Below, in pieces: positions 26,327 to 34,725 of a stretch of DNA of 64,000 nucleotides (position 1 is the stretch's first letter; every line of letters starts with the position of its first letter). The position numbers and the translations under genes are program-made. Origin of the DNA: JAOTWJ01 sp036398175 (GTDB lineage Bacteria; Gemmatimonadota; Gemmatimonadetes; Gemmatimonadales; GWC2-71-9); NCBI GenBank assembly GCA_036398175.1, contig DASWHL010000104.1, forward strand, positions 1-64,000, written 5' to 3'. The notes under the pieces were generated by a model, which made no database searches, was not told the origin of the DNA, and worked only from the letters and a program-made list of their open reading frames with translations.

Positions 26327-27726
26327 CGGATGTAGAAGTCGGAGAAGCCCACGCGTCCGTCCCGCTCGAAGAAGACCCGAATGGCGCCGCGCCCGCGCGC
26401 GGCGGAAATCAACCGCTCCACGTCCGCCGCGCTCCCGACGCCGACCTGATTGATCTGCCGGATGACGTCGCCGCGCCGCAGGCCGGTCTGGCGCGCCGTG
26501 GTCTCGGGGATCTCGTAGATCAACGCGCCCTGCTCGCTTCGCACGCCGCGTTCCTGGCGAACGGCCGGCGTCACGGTCACGAGCCGCAGCCCGCCCAGAA
26601 TGTCCACCTTCTCCGCCGTGGCGGTCGGCAGGTCCTCGACCAGCAGTCGCACGTCGCGCGCGCGCCCGTCCCGGGCCACCCGGATCAAAATCGTATCGCC
26701 CGGGCCGATGTCGAGCTTCACCGCTTCCCAGTCGAGGAAGGTGCGGAGCGGCCGGCCCCGCGAATCCACGAGCACGTCGCCGCTCCGGATGCCCGCCCGC
26801 CAGGCCGGGCTGTGCTCGGCCACGTCGAGCACCGCCAGACCGCCCCGCTGCTTCCAGCCGCGCATGGCGTCGGCGCCCGCGACATCGAGGCCCACCCAGG
26901 CGCGCCGCACCGCGCCGTGCGCGGCAAGCTCGCCGGCCACCCGCAGGGCGCGCTCGATCGGGATCGCGAACCCGATGCCCTCGGAGCCGCCCGAACGCGA
27001 AAGGATGGAGCTGTTGACGCCGACGACCTCGCCCAGGGCGTTGATCAGCGGCCCGCCGCTGTTGCCGGGGTTGATGGCCGCGTCGGTCTGGATCATGTCC
27101 ACGTACACGCCGGACTGGTCGCCGGACGGCAGGAGATTCCGCCCCACGCCGCTCACCACGCCCGCGGTCACCGTGGGCTCGGCGTTGCCGAACAGGTAGC
27201 CGAAGGGGTTCCCGATGGCCACGACCCACTCGCCAATCACCAGCGACCGCGCGGACCCGATGGGCGGTGTGGGCAGCCCGTTGCCCTCGATTCGGAGGAC
27301 CGCGATGTCGGTCAGGGGGTCCTCGCCGAGCAGCGTGGCGGGGTAGTCGGTGCCGTCCCGCGCCGTCACGACGATCTGCTCGGCCCCCGCCACGACGTGC
27401 TGATTGGTGATGACGAGCCCGTCGCCGCTGATCACGAACCCCGAGCCCAGGCCTTGCACCGTGCGCTCGAACTCGCGTGGCGCGAAGAACAGGCTCCACA
27501 TCCCGCCGCCGACCTGCCGCTCCCGGCGCACCACGTTGACGCTGACGACCGCCGGGGCCACCCGCTCGGACGCGGTGACGATGGCGGTGCGGCGGGAGTC
27601 CGCGAGCTGTGCGGACGCGGCCGGCGCCGGATGGGTGGGTGCCTGCGCGATCGCGGGCGTGGCCTCCCGGGACGCTTCGCCGCAGGCGGCGAGAACCAGG
27701 AGACAGGCGGTCCCGAGCTGCCTCAC
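26323..27726 (-). CDS. Periplasmic HtrA/Deg-type serine protease, lipid-anchored
   Basis: GTG start. A lipoprotein-like signal (MRQLGTACLLVLAAC) places it at the periplasmic face. The trypsin-like domain carries H110 (TNQHVV), D140 (DPLTDIAVL) and S223 (NPGNSGGPL). Two PDZ domains follow: one around AWVGLDV to LLVEDLP, and a C-terminal one around GLRRGDVIRQINQVGVGSA. HtrA proteases degrade misfolded envelope proteins. The operon position between fsa (4-bp overlap) and purB (4-bp overlap) is unusual for a stress protease and implies housekeeping expression. Confidence 0.92.
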   Translation of the reverse strand: MRQLGTACLLVLAACGEASREATPAIAQAPTHPAPAASAQLADSRRTAIVTASERVAPAVVSVNVVRRERQVGGGMWSLFFAPREFERTVQGLGSGFVISGDGLVITNQHVVAGAEQIVVTARDGTDYPATLLGEDPLTDIAVLRIEGNGLPTPPIGSARSLVIGEWVVAIGNPFGYLFGNAEPTVTAGVVSGVGRNLLPSGDQSGVYVDMIQTDAAINPGNSGGPLINALGEVVGVNSSILSRSGGSEGIGFAIPIERALRVAGELAAHGAVRRAWVGLDVAGADAMRGWKQRGGLAVLDVAEHSPAWRAGIRSGDVLVDSRGRPLRTFLDWEAVKLDIGPGDTILIRVARDGRARDVRLLVEDLPTATAEKVDILGGLRLVTVTPAVRQERGVRSEQGALIYEIPETTARQTGLRRGDVIRQINQVGVGSAADVERLISAARGRGAIRVFFERDGRVGFSDFYIR

Positions 27727-28391
27727 GCCTCGACCTTGGCCTGCGCCGCGACCTTGGCCCAGTCGTTGAGGAACTGATCCAGGCCGCGGTCCGTGAGCGG
27801 ATGCAGGAGGAGCTTCCGCAGGACGTCGGTCGGCATGGTCGCCACGTCGGCCCCCAGCATGGCCGCTTCGGTGACGTGACGGGGATGCCGGATGGAGGCG
27901 GCCAGGATCTCGGTCTCGATCTCGTAGTTGTCGAAGATCAGGCGCGACTCCCGGATCACTTCCATCCCGTCGTGGCCGATGTCGTCAATCCGGCCGAGAA
28001 ACGGCGACACGTACGCGGCGCCCGCCTTGGCCGCGATGAGGCACTGCGTGGCCGAGAAGCACAGCGTGACGTTCACGCGGATCCCCTCGGCGGCGAGCCG
28101 CCGGACGGCGATGAGCCCGTCTTCGATCATGGGGATCTTGACCACGATGTTGTCCGCGATCTTGGCCAGCTCCCGCCCCTCCGCGTACATGTTGTCCGTC
28201 TGCACGCCCACGACCTCGGCGCTGACCGGGCCGTCCACCAGCGAGCAGATCTCCTTCAGGATGTCGCGGGGATCCAGCTCGCCCGCCACCTTCGCGACCA
28301 GGGTGGGGTTCGTGGTCACACCGTCAATCAGGCCGGCGCGCGCCGCCCAGCGGATGTCACCGAGGTTCGCGGTATCCAGGAAGAACTGCAT
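27723..28391 (-). CDS. fsa: Transaldolase-like fructose-6-phosphate aldolase
   Basis: This is the short (222-residue) transaldolase/FSA type. The Schiff-base Lys is K85 in NIVVKIPMIEDG, and MQFFLDTANLGDIRWA is the canonical N-terminus. TNPTLVAK and YVSPFLGRIDDIG are further family blocks. Members act as transaldolase in the pentose phosphate pathway or as F6P aldolase; sequence alone does not separate them. The start shares a base with the truA stop, and the end overlaps htrA by 4 bp. Confidence 0.93.
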   Translation of the reverse strand: MQFFLDTANLGDIRWAARAGLIDGVTTNPTLVAKVAGELDPRDILKEICSLVDGPVSAEVVGVQTDNMYAEGRELAKIADNIVVKIPMIEDGLIAVRRLAAEGIRVNVTLCFSATQCLIAAKAGAAYVSPFLGRIDDIGHDGMEVIRESRLIFDNYEIETEILAASIRHPRHVTEAAMLGADVATMPTDVLRKLLLHPLTDRGLDQFLNDWAKVAAQAKVEA

Positions 28392-29170
28392 CAGTCGTCG
28401 TTCCCTTCGAGCTGGAGGTTGTCGTACCGCGCACGAACGAAGTACAGGCCTTCCGGCGGTGCGGGCGGGCTCGCCTCCCGGTTGTCCGTTTCCGCGAGCA
28501 GGCGGCGCAGGTCGCCCGCCGGGCGACGCCCCTGCGCGATGTCCACGCTGATGCCCACCAGGAACCGGACCATCCGGTGGAGAAAACGGTCCGCCTCGAC
28601 TTCGAAAATATAGCCCGCCGCCAGCTCCCGCGGCCGCCAGGTGGCGTGCGCGACGGCGCACCGGTAGTGCGCCTTCGCCTGCCCGACCGTGGAAAAGGCG
28701 CGGAAGTCGTGCGTACCCGCGATCTCGATGGCTGCCCGGGCCAGCAGCTCGGCGTCGAGGCGGTGGCCCAGGGCCCACTCGTACGGGTGCCGAAACGGCG
28801 ACCGGGATGCCGGATCGCAGCCGATCACGTACCGGTAGCGCCGGGCCCGGGCGTCCTTGCGCGCGTGGAACCCCTGGGGCGCGGCGCCCACACGGGCCGC
28901 CCAGGCGTCTTCCGGCAGCAGCGCGTTCAGGGCGCGGAGCAGTTCGTCGCTCGCCCACCCGCGTTTCGTCGTGAAGCTGATCACCTGTCCCAGCGCGTGA
29001 ACGCCGGCGTCCGTGCGTCCGGCCGCGACCGCGCGCACCGGCGCGCCGTCGAGCCGCTCCAGCGTGGTTTCCACCTCCGCCTGCACCGTGCGGTCGGCCG
29101 GCTGACGCTGCCAACCCGCGAAGTCCCGGCCGACATACTGAAGGACCGCGTACCACGACTGCTCCAGCAT
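28391..29170 (-). CDS. truA: tRNA pseudouridine(38-40) synthase
   Basis: TruA isomerises uridines in the anticodon stem-loop. The 259-residue protein has the catalytic Asp54 in AVAAGRTDAGVHALGQVISF. Further family blocks are QYVGRDFAGWQRQ, YRYVIGC and RFLHRMVRFLVG. It is the first gene of the long minus-strand run. There is no Shine-Dalgarno sequence, and a -10-like TACATT ends 6 bp before the ATG, so a leaderless transcript is likely. The divergent neighbour is trpD, 94 bp away. Confidence 0.96.
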   Translation of the reverse strand: MLEQSWYAVLQYVGRDFAGWQRQPADRTVQAEVETTLERLDGAPVRAVAAGRTDAGVHALGQVISFTTKRGWASDELLRALNALLPEDAWAARVGAAPQGFHARKDARARRYRYVIGCDPASRSPFRHPYEWALGHRLDAELLARAAIEIAGTHDFRAFSTVGQAKAHYRCAVAHATWRPRELAAGYIFEVEADRFLHRMVRFLVGISVDIAQGRRPAGDLRRLLAETDNREASPPAPPEGLYFVRARYDNLQLEGNDD

Positions 29171-29176
29171 GGCGGG

Positions 29177-29206
29177 AATGTACGGGGGGTAGTTCCGTAG
29201 CCACAA
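29177..29206 (-). promoter_or_regulatory. Candidate promoter for the truA operon, leaderless geometry
   Basis: On the minus strand TTGTGG (29206-29201) and TACATT (29182-29177) are 18 bp apart, with 6 bp between the -10 box and the truA ATG. It is back to back with the trpD promoter. Confidence 0.45.
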
Positions 29207-29227
29207 GTAACACAACAGGTTGCGACG

Positions 29228-29257
29228 TTGACACCCGGCGGCGGCAGGGGCTACGTT
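29228..29257 (+). promoter_or_regulatory. Candidate promoter for trpD, leaderless geometry
   Basis: A perfect TTGACA (29228-29233) and TACGTT (29252-29257) are 18 bp apart, and the trpD ATG follows 7 bp later with no Shine-Dalgarno sequence. Transcription is predicted to start at or next to the A of the start codon. Confidence 0.55.
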
Positions 29258-29264
29258 CGGCCGC

Positions 29265-30332
29265 ATGTCCGCCTCCCCCGGGCCCCCGCCCGCCGACGCG
29301 CTCGGCGACGCCCTGGCCGTTCTGGCCCAGGGGGGGCGGCTCACCGAGGCGCAGGTCGCGGCGGCGCTCACGCTCCTCATGCTCGGCGAGGCGTCGCCCG
29401 CGCGGGCCGCCGGCCTCCTGATGGCGATGCGCGTGCAGGGCGAGACGGGGGTCGAGGTGGCCGGCGCCGCGCGGGCACTGCGCGCGGTCATGCGAACGGT
29501 GGCCGCCCCCCCCGGCCGGGTCGCGATTGACACGGCGGGCACGGGCGGCGGACGCGTCGGGACGTTCAACGTGAGCACGGCGGCCGCGTTCATCGCGGCG
29601 GCGGCCGGGGCCACGGTGGCCAAGCACGGCAACCGGTCCTATACCTCGCGCTGCGGGTCGGCGGATGTGCTCGAGGCGCTCGGGATGGACCTGGCGGTCC
29701 AGGCCGACCACGCCGAACCGATCCTGCGTGCGGTCGGCATGGTGTTCCTGTTCGCGCCGGCGTTTCATCCCGCCATGCGGTTCGTGGCGCCCGTCCGGCG
29801 CGACCTGTCGGTGCCCACCGTGATGAACCTCGTCGGGCCGCTCGTCAATCCGGCCGGCGTGCGTCACCAGGTGGTGGGCGTGGCCGACGCCGGCCGCGGC
29901 CCGGTGATGGCGGATGCCCTCGCGCGCCTCGGTGCCGTGCACGCGCTGGTGGTGCATGGGGACGCGGGCCTGGACGAGATCGCGCCGCGCGGTCTCACCC
30001 GGGTCTGGGAGGTCCGGAACGGGGCGATCGAGGAAGGGACCGTGGATCCGTCCGCGCTGGGCGTGACGCCGGTGGACCTCGACCAGCTGCGGGGCGGTGA
30101 GCCGGCGGAGAACGCGGCGCGCATCGAGCGCCTGTTCGAACGGCCGGAGCGGGACCCGGCCGGCCGGGCGGCCGCCGTGCTCAACGGCGCGGCGGCCCTC
30201 TACGTGGCGGGCGTCGCCACCTCCCTGGGCGACGGGGTCGAGCGCGCGTCCGCGGCGTTGACCGGCGGCGGGGCGCGGGCGATGCTGGACGCGCTTCGAC
30301 GCGCGTCCGCGGGTGCTAATAGCGCCGAATGA
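29265..30332 (+). CDS. trpD: Anthranilate phosphoribosyltransferase
   Basis: TrpD joins anthranilate to PRPP in tryptophan synthesis. The 355-residue protein contains DTAGTGGGRVGTFNVST (PRPP pyrophosphate loop), KHGNRSYTSRCGSADVLEAL and RFVAPVRRDLSVPTVMNLVGP. It stands alone on the plus strand. The next plus-strand gene in the pathway, trpC, is 672 bp away beyond the opposing lexA gene, and the ends of trpD and lexA overlap by 17 bp. No trpE, trpG or trpF is in the window. Confidence 0.96.
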   Translation: MSASPGPPPADALGDALAVLAQGGRLTEAQVAAALTLLMLGEASPARAAGLLMAMRVQGETGVEVAGAARALRAVMRTVAAPPGRVAIDTAGTGGGRVGTFNVSTAAAFIAAAAGATVAKHGNRSYTSRCGSADVLEALGMDLAVQADHAEPILRAVGMVFLFAPAFHPAMRFVAPVRRDLSVPTVMNLVGPLVNPAGVRHQVVGVADAGRGPVMADALARLGAVHALVVHGDAGLDEIAPRGLTRVWEVRNGAIEEGTVDPSALGVTPVDLDQLRGGEPAENAARIERLFERPERDPAGRAAAVLNGAAALYVAGVATSLGDGVERASAALTGGGARAMLDALRRASAGANSAE

Positions 30333-30924
30333 CGCCCACGACCACGCCCTGCACGAGCAGGTCGTTTTCGTGGACGCGCAGCGGCTGCATGCGGTCGTTG
30401 GAGGGCTGGAGACGCACCCACCCACCGGCTTCCCGATAGAGCCGCTTGACCGTGGCCGACGTGCCCTGGACGAGGGCGATGACCATCTGTCCGTTATCGG
30501 CGCTCTGGCGGTTGTGGACGACGACGTAGTCGCCGTCGTCAATGTGGTCGTCAATCATGGACTGGCCGCGCACCTTGAGGGCGTAGCACGAGCCGCGGCG
30601 GGGAATGAGGTCGTTCGGGACAGAGATGGTTTCCGGCTCCGCGATGGCTTCGATGGGCTCGCCCGCGGCCACCAGGCCAAGGAGCGGAAGCTCGGTGGCG
30701 CCGGCCTGACCGGGCACCGGCAGCATCTCGATGGCGCGGCTTTCGTTGTGCGTCCGGCGGATGCATCCCTTGCGCTCGAGATTGGTGAGGTGCTCGTGCA
30801 CCGTGGCAAGGGAACTGAACGCGAACTCCTCCGCTATTTCCTCGAAGGACGGCGCGTATCCGTTGGTCCTGATGTAGTTTTGCAGGTAGTCGAGAATCTG
30901 CTTCTGCCGACGGGTCAAGGTCAT
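30316..30924 (-). CDS. lexA: SOS-response repressor LexA
   Basis: The 202-residue protein has an N-terminal winged helix (APSFEEIAEEFAFSSLATVH, recognition helix), the self-cleavage site Ala87-Gly88 (LVAAGEP) and the Ser122/Lys160 dyad (RGQSMIDDH and TSATVKRLY). It represses DNA-damage genes until RecA-stimulated autocleavage. GGGAG lies about 7 bp before the ATG. Upstream are two direct-repeat operators overlapping a promoter, consistent with autoregulation. The 3' end overlaps trpD tail to tail by 17 bp. Confidence 0.97.
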   Translation of the reverse strand: MTLTRRQKQILDYLQNYIRTNGYAPSFEEIAEEFAFSSLATVHEHLTNLERKGCIRRTHNESRAIEMLPVPGQAGATELPLLGLVAAGEPIEAIAEPETISVPNDLIPRRGSCYALKVRGQSMIDDHIDDGDYVVVHNRQSADNGQMVIALVQGTSATVKRLYREAGGWVRLQPSNDRMQPLRVHENDLLVQGVVVGVIRRY

Positions 30925-30947
30925 GGCCGGCTCCCAGCAAGCGGACC

Positions 30948-30992
30948 GAACGAATACCGAACGCCCCGAGTATACCCGAACGATACCCGAAA
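30948..30992 (-). promoter_or_regulatory. Two LexA-type direct-repeat operators
   Basis: Site 1 is GAAC-N7-GAAC (30948-30962) and site 2 is GAAC-N7-GAAA (30978-30992). The sites start exactly 30 bp apart, so they face the same side of the helix. GAACN7GAAC direct repeats are the LexA box known from alphaproteobacteria. Site 2 lies in the lexA promoter spacer and site 1 covers the predicted transcription start. Confidence 0.6.
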
Positions 30993-30997
30993 CGCAA
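30969..30997 (-). promoter_or_regulatory. lexA promoter
   Basis: On the minus strand TTGCGT (30997-30992) and TATACT (30974-30969) are 17 bp apart. The predicted start is near 30962, giving a leader of about 38 nt that includes the lexA ribosome binding site. Confidence 0.5.
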
Positions 30998-31004
30998 GAG
31001 CGCC

Positions 31005-31826
31005 ATGCCGGTTCTGCGCGATATCCTGGAAGCGACCCGCGAGCGCGTTCGGGAGCTGACGCCTCGTCGCGCGGCGCTCGCGCGCGCGGCGGCCGTCGCG
31101 CCCGCGGCGCCGCCCTGGGGTGCCGCGTTCGCGGCCGACGCGGTGGGCGTGATCGCCGAGGTGAAGCGCCGGTCCCCGTCCGCCGGGCCCATCGCGCCCG
31201 CGCTCGATCCCGCGCGTCTCGCGCGCGACTACGCCCGGGGCGGCGCGGCCGCGATCTCGGTGCTCACCGACGCGCCGCATTTCGGCGGGTCGCTTGCGGA
31301 CCTGGAGGCGGTGCGCCACGCGGTGGCGCTGCCCGTGCTCCGCAAGGACTTCCTCATTGATCCGCTCCAGCTGCTCGAGGCGCGCGCCGCGGGCGCGAGC
31401 GCGGTGCTGTTGATCGTGCGGATCCTGGATCCCGCCGAGTTGCGCGCGTTGTCGCGACTTGCCCGCGACCTTGGCCTGGCGCGGCTCGTCGAGATCCACT
31501 CGCGCGCGGAGCTGGACCGCGCGGTGGAACTGGCTCCCGAGGCGATCGGCGTGAACAGCCGTGACCTCGACACCCTGCGGGTGGCGCGCGACGCGTCGGG
31601 GCCGCTCCTGGCCGAGATTCCCGAGGGGATTCTGGCCGTGGCGGAATCGGGGATCTCGTCCCGCGCGGACGTGACGCACCTCGCCGCGTCCGGGGCCGAC
31701 GCGGTGCTCGTCGGCACGGCGGTGGCGCGGGCGGCGGATCCGGTGGCGGCGGTCGCGGCGCTTGCCGGTGTTCCGCGCGGCGCCCCCGGCGCGATCCGGC
31801 CCCGTGCATGGGCCGCCACGTCGTGA
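31005..31826 (+). CDS. trpC: Indole-3-glycerol phosphate synthase
   Basis: The 273-residue single-function TrpC converts CdRP to indole-3-glycerol phosphate. Family blocks include GVIAEVKRRSPSAGPIAP, VLRKDFLIDPLQLLEARAAG, IGVNSRDLDTLRV and AESGISSRADVTHL. The ATG is only 12 bp from LexA site 2, so its promoter must share the lexA intergenic space. It overlaps trpB by 4 bp (GTGA) if trpB starts at the preferred GTG. Confidence 0.96.
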   Translation: MPVLRDILEATRERVRELTPRRAALARAAAVAPAAPPWGAAFAADAVGVIAEVKRRSPSAGPIAPALDPARLARDYARGGAAAISVLTDAPHFGGSLADLEAVRHAVALPVLRKDFLIDPLQLLEARAAGASAVLLIVRILDPAELRALSRLARDLGLARLVEIHSRAELDRAVELAPEAIGVNSRDLDTLRVARDASGPLLAEIPEGILAVAESGISSRADVTHLAASGADAVLVGTAVARAADPVAAVAALAGVPRGAPGAIRPRAWAATS

Positions 31827-33016
31827 GCGCGCCTCCGCGTGCGGCGGCCGGCCGATTCGGACCGTATGGGGGGCGCTACGTTCCGGAGACCCTGATGGCC
31901 GCGCTCGATGAGCTGGCGGCCACGTACGACGCGCTGGCCCGCGACGCCGGGTTCCAGGCGGAGCTGGACGCGATGCTCGGGGATTACGTGGGGCGGCCGA
32001 CACCCCTCACGCCGGCCCCGCGATTCTCGGACGCCGCGGGCTGCCAGGTGCTGCTCAAGCGGGAGGACCTGGCGCACACGGGCGCCCACAAGATCAACAA
32101 CACGGTGGGCCAGGTCCTGCTCGCCCGCCGCATGGGGAAGCGCCGCATCATCGCGGAGACCGGGGCGGGACAGCACGGCGTGGCCACGGCCACGGCGTGC
32201 GCCCGGTTCGGCCTGGAGTGCGTGGTGTACATGGGCGCCGAGGACATGGCGCGCCAGGCCTTGAACGTCTACCGTATGGAGTTGATGGGCGCGACCGTGG
32301 TGCGCGTGGATTCGGGAACGCGGACGCTCAAGGACGCGACCACCGCGGCGCTGCGGGACTGGGTCACCAACGTGGATCGGACGCACTACGTGATTGGATC
32401 GGTGGTGGGGCCGGATCCGTTCCCCCGCATGGTGCGCGACTTCCAGGCCGTGATCGGACGGGAAGCGCGCGCGCAGGTGCTGGCGCACGCCGGCCGGCTG
32501 CCCGACGAGGTGGTGGCCTGCGTGGGCGGGGGTTCCAACGCGATCGGGATCTTCGCGGGGTTCCTGGAGGACGCCGGCGTGCGCCTGGTCGGGGTCGAGG
32601 CGGCGGGGGATGGCCTCGCGAGCGGGCGGCACGCGGCGTCGCTCACCGCCGGACGCCCCGGCGTACTGCATGGCAGCCTGAGCTACCTGCTCCAGGACGA
32701 GGACGGGCAGGTGCGGCCCGCTCACTCCATCTCGGCTGGTCTCGACTATCCGGGGGTGGGTCCCGAGCACGCCCACCTGAAGGATTCGGGCCGGGCCGTG
32801 TACGTTTCGGTCACCGATGCGCAGGCACTCGAAGGCTTCGCCACGCTGGCCCGTCTGGAGGGCATCGTTCCCGCGCTGGAAACGGCGCACGCGGTCGCGT
32901 GGATGCAGGAGGCGGCCACGGACCGCGCGGGGACCGAGCTGATCGTGCTCAACGTGAGCGGCCGGGGCGACAAGGACGTGGCGCACGTGGCCGGGCGCGC
33001 GGGAGGCGCCGCGTGA
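31823..33016 (+). CDS. trpB: Tryptophan synthase beta subunit
   Basis: PLP enzyme joining indole and serine. The PLP Lys is in AHTGAHKINNTVGQ, the phosphate-binding loop is VGGGSNAIGIF, and AGRFGPYGGRYVPETLM is the classical N-terminus. I prefer GTG 31823 (GTGA overlap with trpC); an ATG at 31808 is in frame and would overlap trpC by 19 bp. Its natural partner trpA is more than 3 kb downstream, behind a HEAT-repeat gene and an HD-GYP gene. Confidence 0.97.
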   Translation: MSAPPRAAAGRFGPYGGRYVPETLMAALDELAATYDALARDAGFQAELDAMLGDYVGRPTPLTPAPRFSDAAGCQVLLKREDLAHTGAHKINNTVGQVLLARRMGKRRIIAETGAGQHGVATATACARFGLECVVYMGAEDMARQALNVYRMELMGATVVRVDSGTRTLKDATTAALRDWVTNVDRTHYVIGSVVGPDPFPRMVRDFQAVIGREARAQVLAHAGRLPDEVVACVGGGSNAIGIFAGFLEDAGVRLVGVEAAGDGLASGRHAASLTAGRPGVLHGSLSYLLQDEDGQVRPAHSISAGLDYPGVGPEHAHLKDSGRAVYVSVTDAQALEGFATLARLEGIVPALETAHAVAWMQEAATDRAGTELIVLNVSGRGDKDVAHVAGRAGGAA

Positions 33017-34725
33017 CCGACCCGCGCGCGAGCGACGCCCAGGACAGCGGCCTCGAGGTCGAGACCGCCCCGGTCGTCGCGCTGCTCCAGGCCTTCCTCA
33101 AGGCGCTCCGCGCGGCCCAGCTCTACCTCCCGAACAACCCCGTCTACCAGACGGCCATGGAGAACGTCCGGCGGGCGTTTCCTCCCGTGTGGGAGCTGAC
33201 GGACGTCCTCAGCCTGGCGGTGCAGGAGACCGATCTCAAGTGGGAAGGGAACGTGGTGCTGAGCCAGCCGCGCGCCGAGAGCCTGGCGTGGCTGCTGTTC
33301 AAGGATGGTGTCCGGTCCATCCGGATCGCCCAGGGAGGGGAAGACGATGAGCTGGTGCGGCTGCTCCAGAGCATCAACAAGGCCCGGAATCTCCCCCCGG
33401 AATCCGAGGACGACCTGCTCACCCTGCTGTGGGAGCAGGACTTCCAGTTCATCAAGTACGACTACATCGAACCGGCCCGCGACGACCAGCGGCCAATCAC
33501 GGCGGTCGAGGAGGAGCGGGTCGAAGTCACCCGGGAAGCGATCGAAGAGGAAGCGGAGGCGGAGCCGGAGCCCGAGCCGGATGCGCGCGTCTCCGCCATC
33601 GTCCGGCTCGAGGACTTCGATTCCACCCTCTACTTCCTCGACGAGCGGGACATCAGCTACCTGCGCACGGAGATTGACCGGGAGTACCAGCAGGACCTCC
33701 GGACGAACACGCTCGCGATTCTGTTCGACATCTTCGAGCTGCAGCCGTTCCCGGCCGTCCGGGCGGAGATCCTCTCGATCGTCGAGAACTTCATTCCGTA
33801 CCTGCTGGGCACCGGGGACTTCCGCGTGGTGGCGCAGATCCTCCGGGAGCTGCGCGTGCTGGTGGACCGGGCCCGTGAGCTGCTGCCCGAGCACCGGACC
33901 ACCCTCCAGGAGCTGCCGGCCCGGCTGTCGGACCCGGAGGCCATCGGCCAGCTGCTCCAGGCGCTCGACGAGTCCACGACCCTGCCGCCCGAGCAGGAGC
34001 TGAGCGACCTGTTTCGCGAGCTGCGCGCGGAGGCGCTGGAGGCCATCCTCGACTGGATGCCGCGGATGCACGCCGATCCCGTCCGGGAAGTGCTGGGCAC
34101 GGCGGTGCAGCGCATTGCGGCGGCTCATCCCGACGCGGTCGCGAAGGCGCTGGGCAGCGACAGCCCCGACGTGGTGCGGGCCACGGTGCGGCTGGCGGGC
34201 CGGCTGAAGCTGCCGCCCACGGTGCCGGCCCTGGGCGGGCTGCTCATCGGCGAGCAACCCGGCGACCTCAAGGTGGCGGTGGTCGAGGCGCTGGCGTCCA
34301 TCGGGACGCCCACCGCCATGCAGCAGCTGGAGCGCGCGGTGGAGGACCCGGTCCGGGACGTGCGCGTGGCCGCAGTGCGGATCCTCGGCGCGCGGCGCCA
34401 CCGGGCGGCGCTGGCGCCGGTGGAGGGGGTCGTGCTGGGGCGTAACCTGCGGAACGCCGACCTGTCCGAGAAGACCGCGTTCTTCGAGGCGTTCGGGATG
34501 CTCGCGGGACCGGAGGGCGTCAAGCAGCTGGTGCCCCTGCTCCAGACGGGCGGGCTGTTCCGCAAGAAGACCGACCCCGAAATCCGGGCCTGCGCCGCCA
34601 TGGCGCTCGGCAAGATCGGCACGCCCGAGGCCCGGGAGGCGCTCCAGACCGCGCTGCAGGACAAGGACCCGCTGGTCCGGAACGCGGCCGGGCGCGCGCT
34701 CGAGGGCGGGAAGGAGAGGCCATGA
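33013..34725 (+). CDS. HEAT-repeat protein of unknown function
   Basis: GTG start with GGGAGG at ideal spacing, 4-bp overlap with trpB. The 570-residue soluble protein has three parts. The N-terminal helical region (about 15-150) contains LYLPNNPVYQTAMENVRRAF and resembles the N-terminus of the next protein. An acidic linker follows (about 165-195, EEEAEAEPEPEPD). The long helical C-terminal half ends in HEAT-like repeats (SPDVVRATVRLAGRL, DLKVAVVEALASIG, VRDVRVAAVRILGARR, DPEIRACAAMALGKIG, DPLVRNAAGRALEGG). It is coupled to the following HD-GYP gene by a 4-bp overlap. I infer that it scaffolds or regulates that protein; no function is established. Confidence 0.85.
   Translation: MTDPRASDAQDSGLEVETAPVVALLQAFLKALRAAQLYLPNNPVYQTAMENVRRAFPPVWELTDVLSLAVQETDLKWEGNVVLSQPRAESLAWLLFKDGVRSIRIAQGGEDDELVRLLQSINKARNLPPESEDDLLTLLWEQDFQFIKYDYIEPARDDQRPITAVEEERVEVTREAIEEEAEAEPEPEPDARVSAIVRLEDFDSTLYFLDERDISYLRTEIDREYQQDLRTNTLAILFDIFELQPFPAVRAEILSIVENFIPYLLGTGDFRVVAQILRELRVLVDRARELLPEHRTTLQELPARLSDPEAIGQLLQALDESTTLPPEQELSDLFRELRAEALEAILDWMPRMHADPVREVLGTAVQRIAAAHPDAVAKALGSDSPDVVRATVRLAGRLKLPPTVPALGGLLIGEQPGDLKVAVVEALASIGTPTAMQQLERAVEDPVRDVRVAAVRILGARRHRAALAPVEGVVLGRNLRNADLSEKTAFFEAFGMLAGPEGVKQLVPLLQTGGLFRKKTDPEIRACAAMALGKIGTPEAREALQTALQDKDPLVRNAAGRALEGGKERP

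Noticed and set aside
27723..30554. A 943-codon minus-strand frame extending upstream of the transaldolase gene
   Set aside because: Only the last 222 codons are a protein family member; the upstream part lies antisense to trpD and through truA in the wrong frame.
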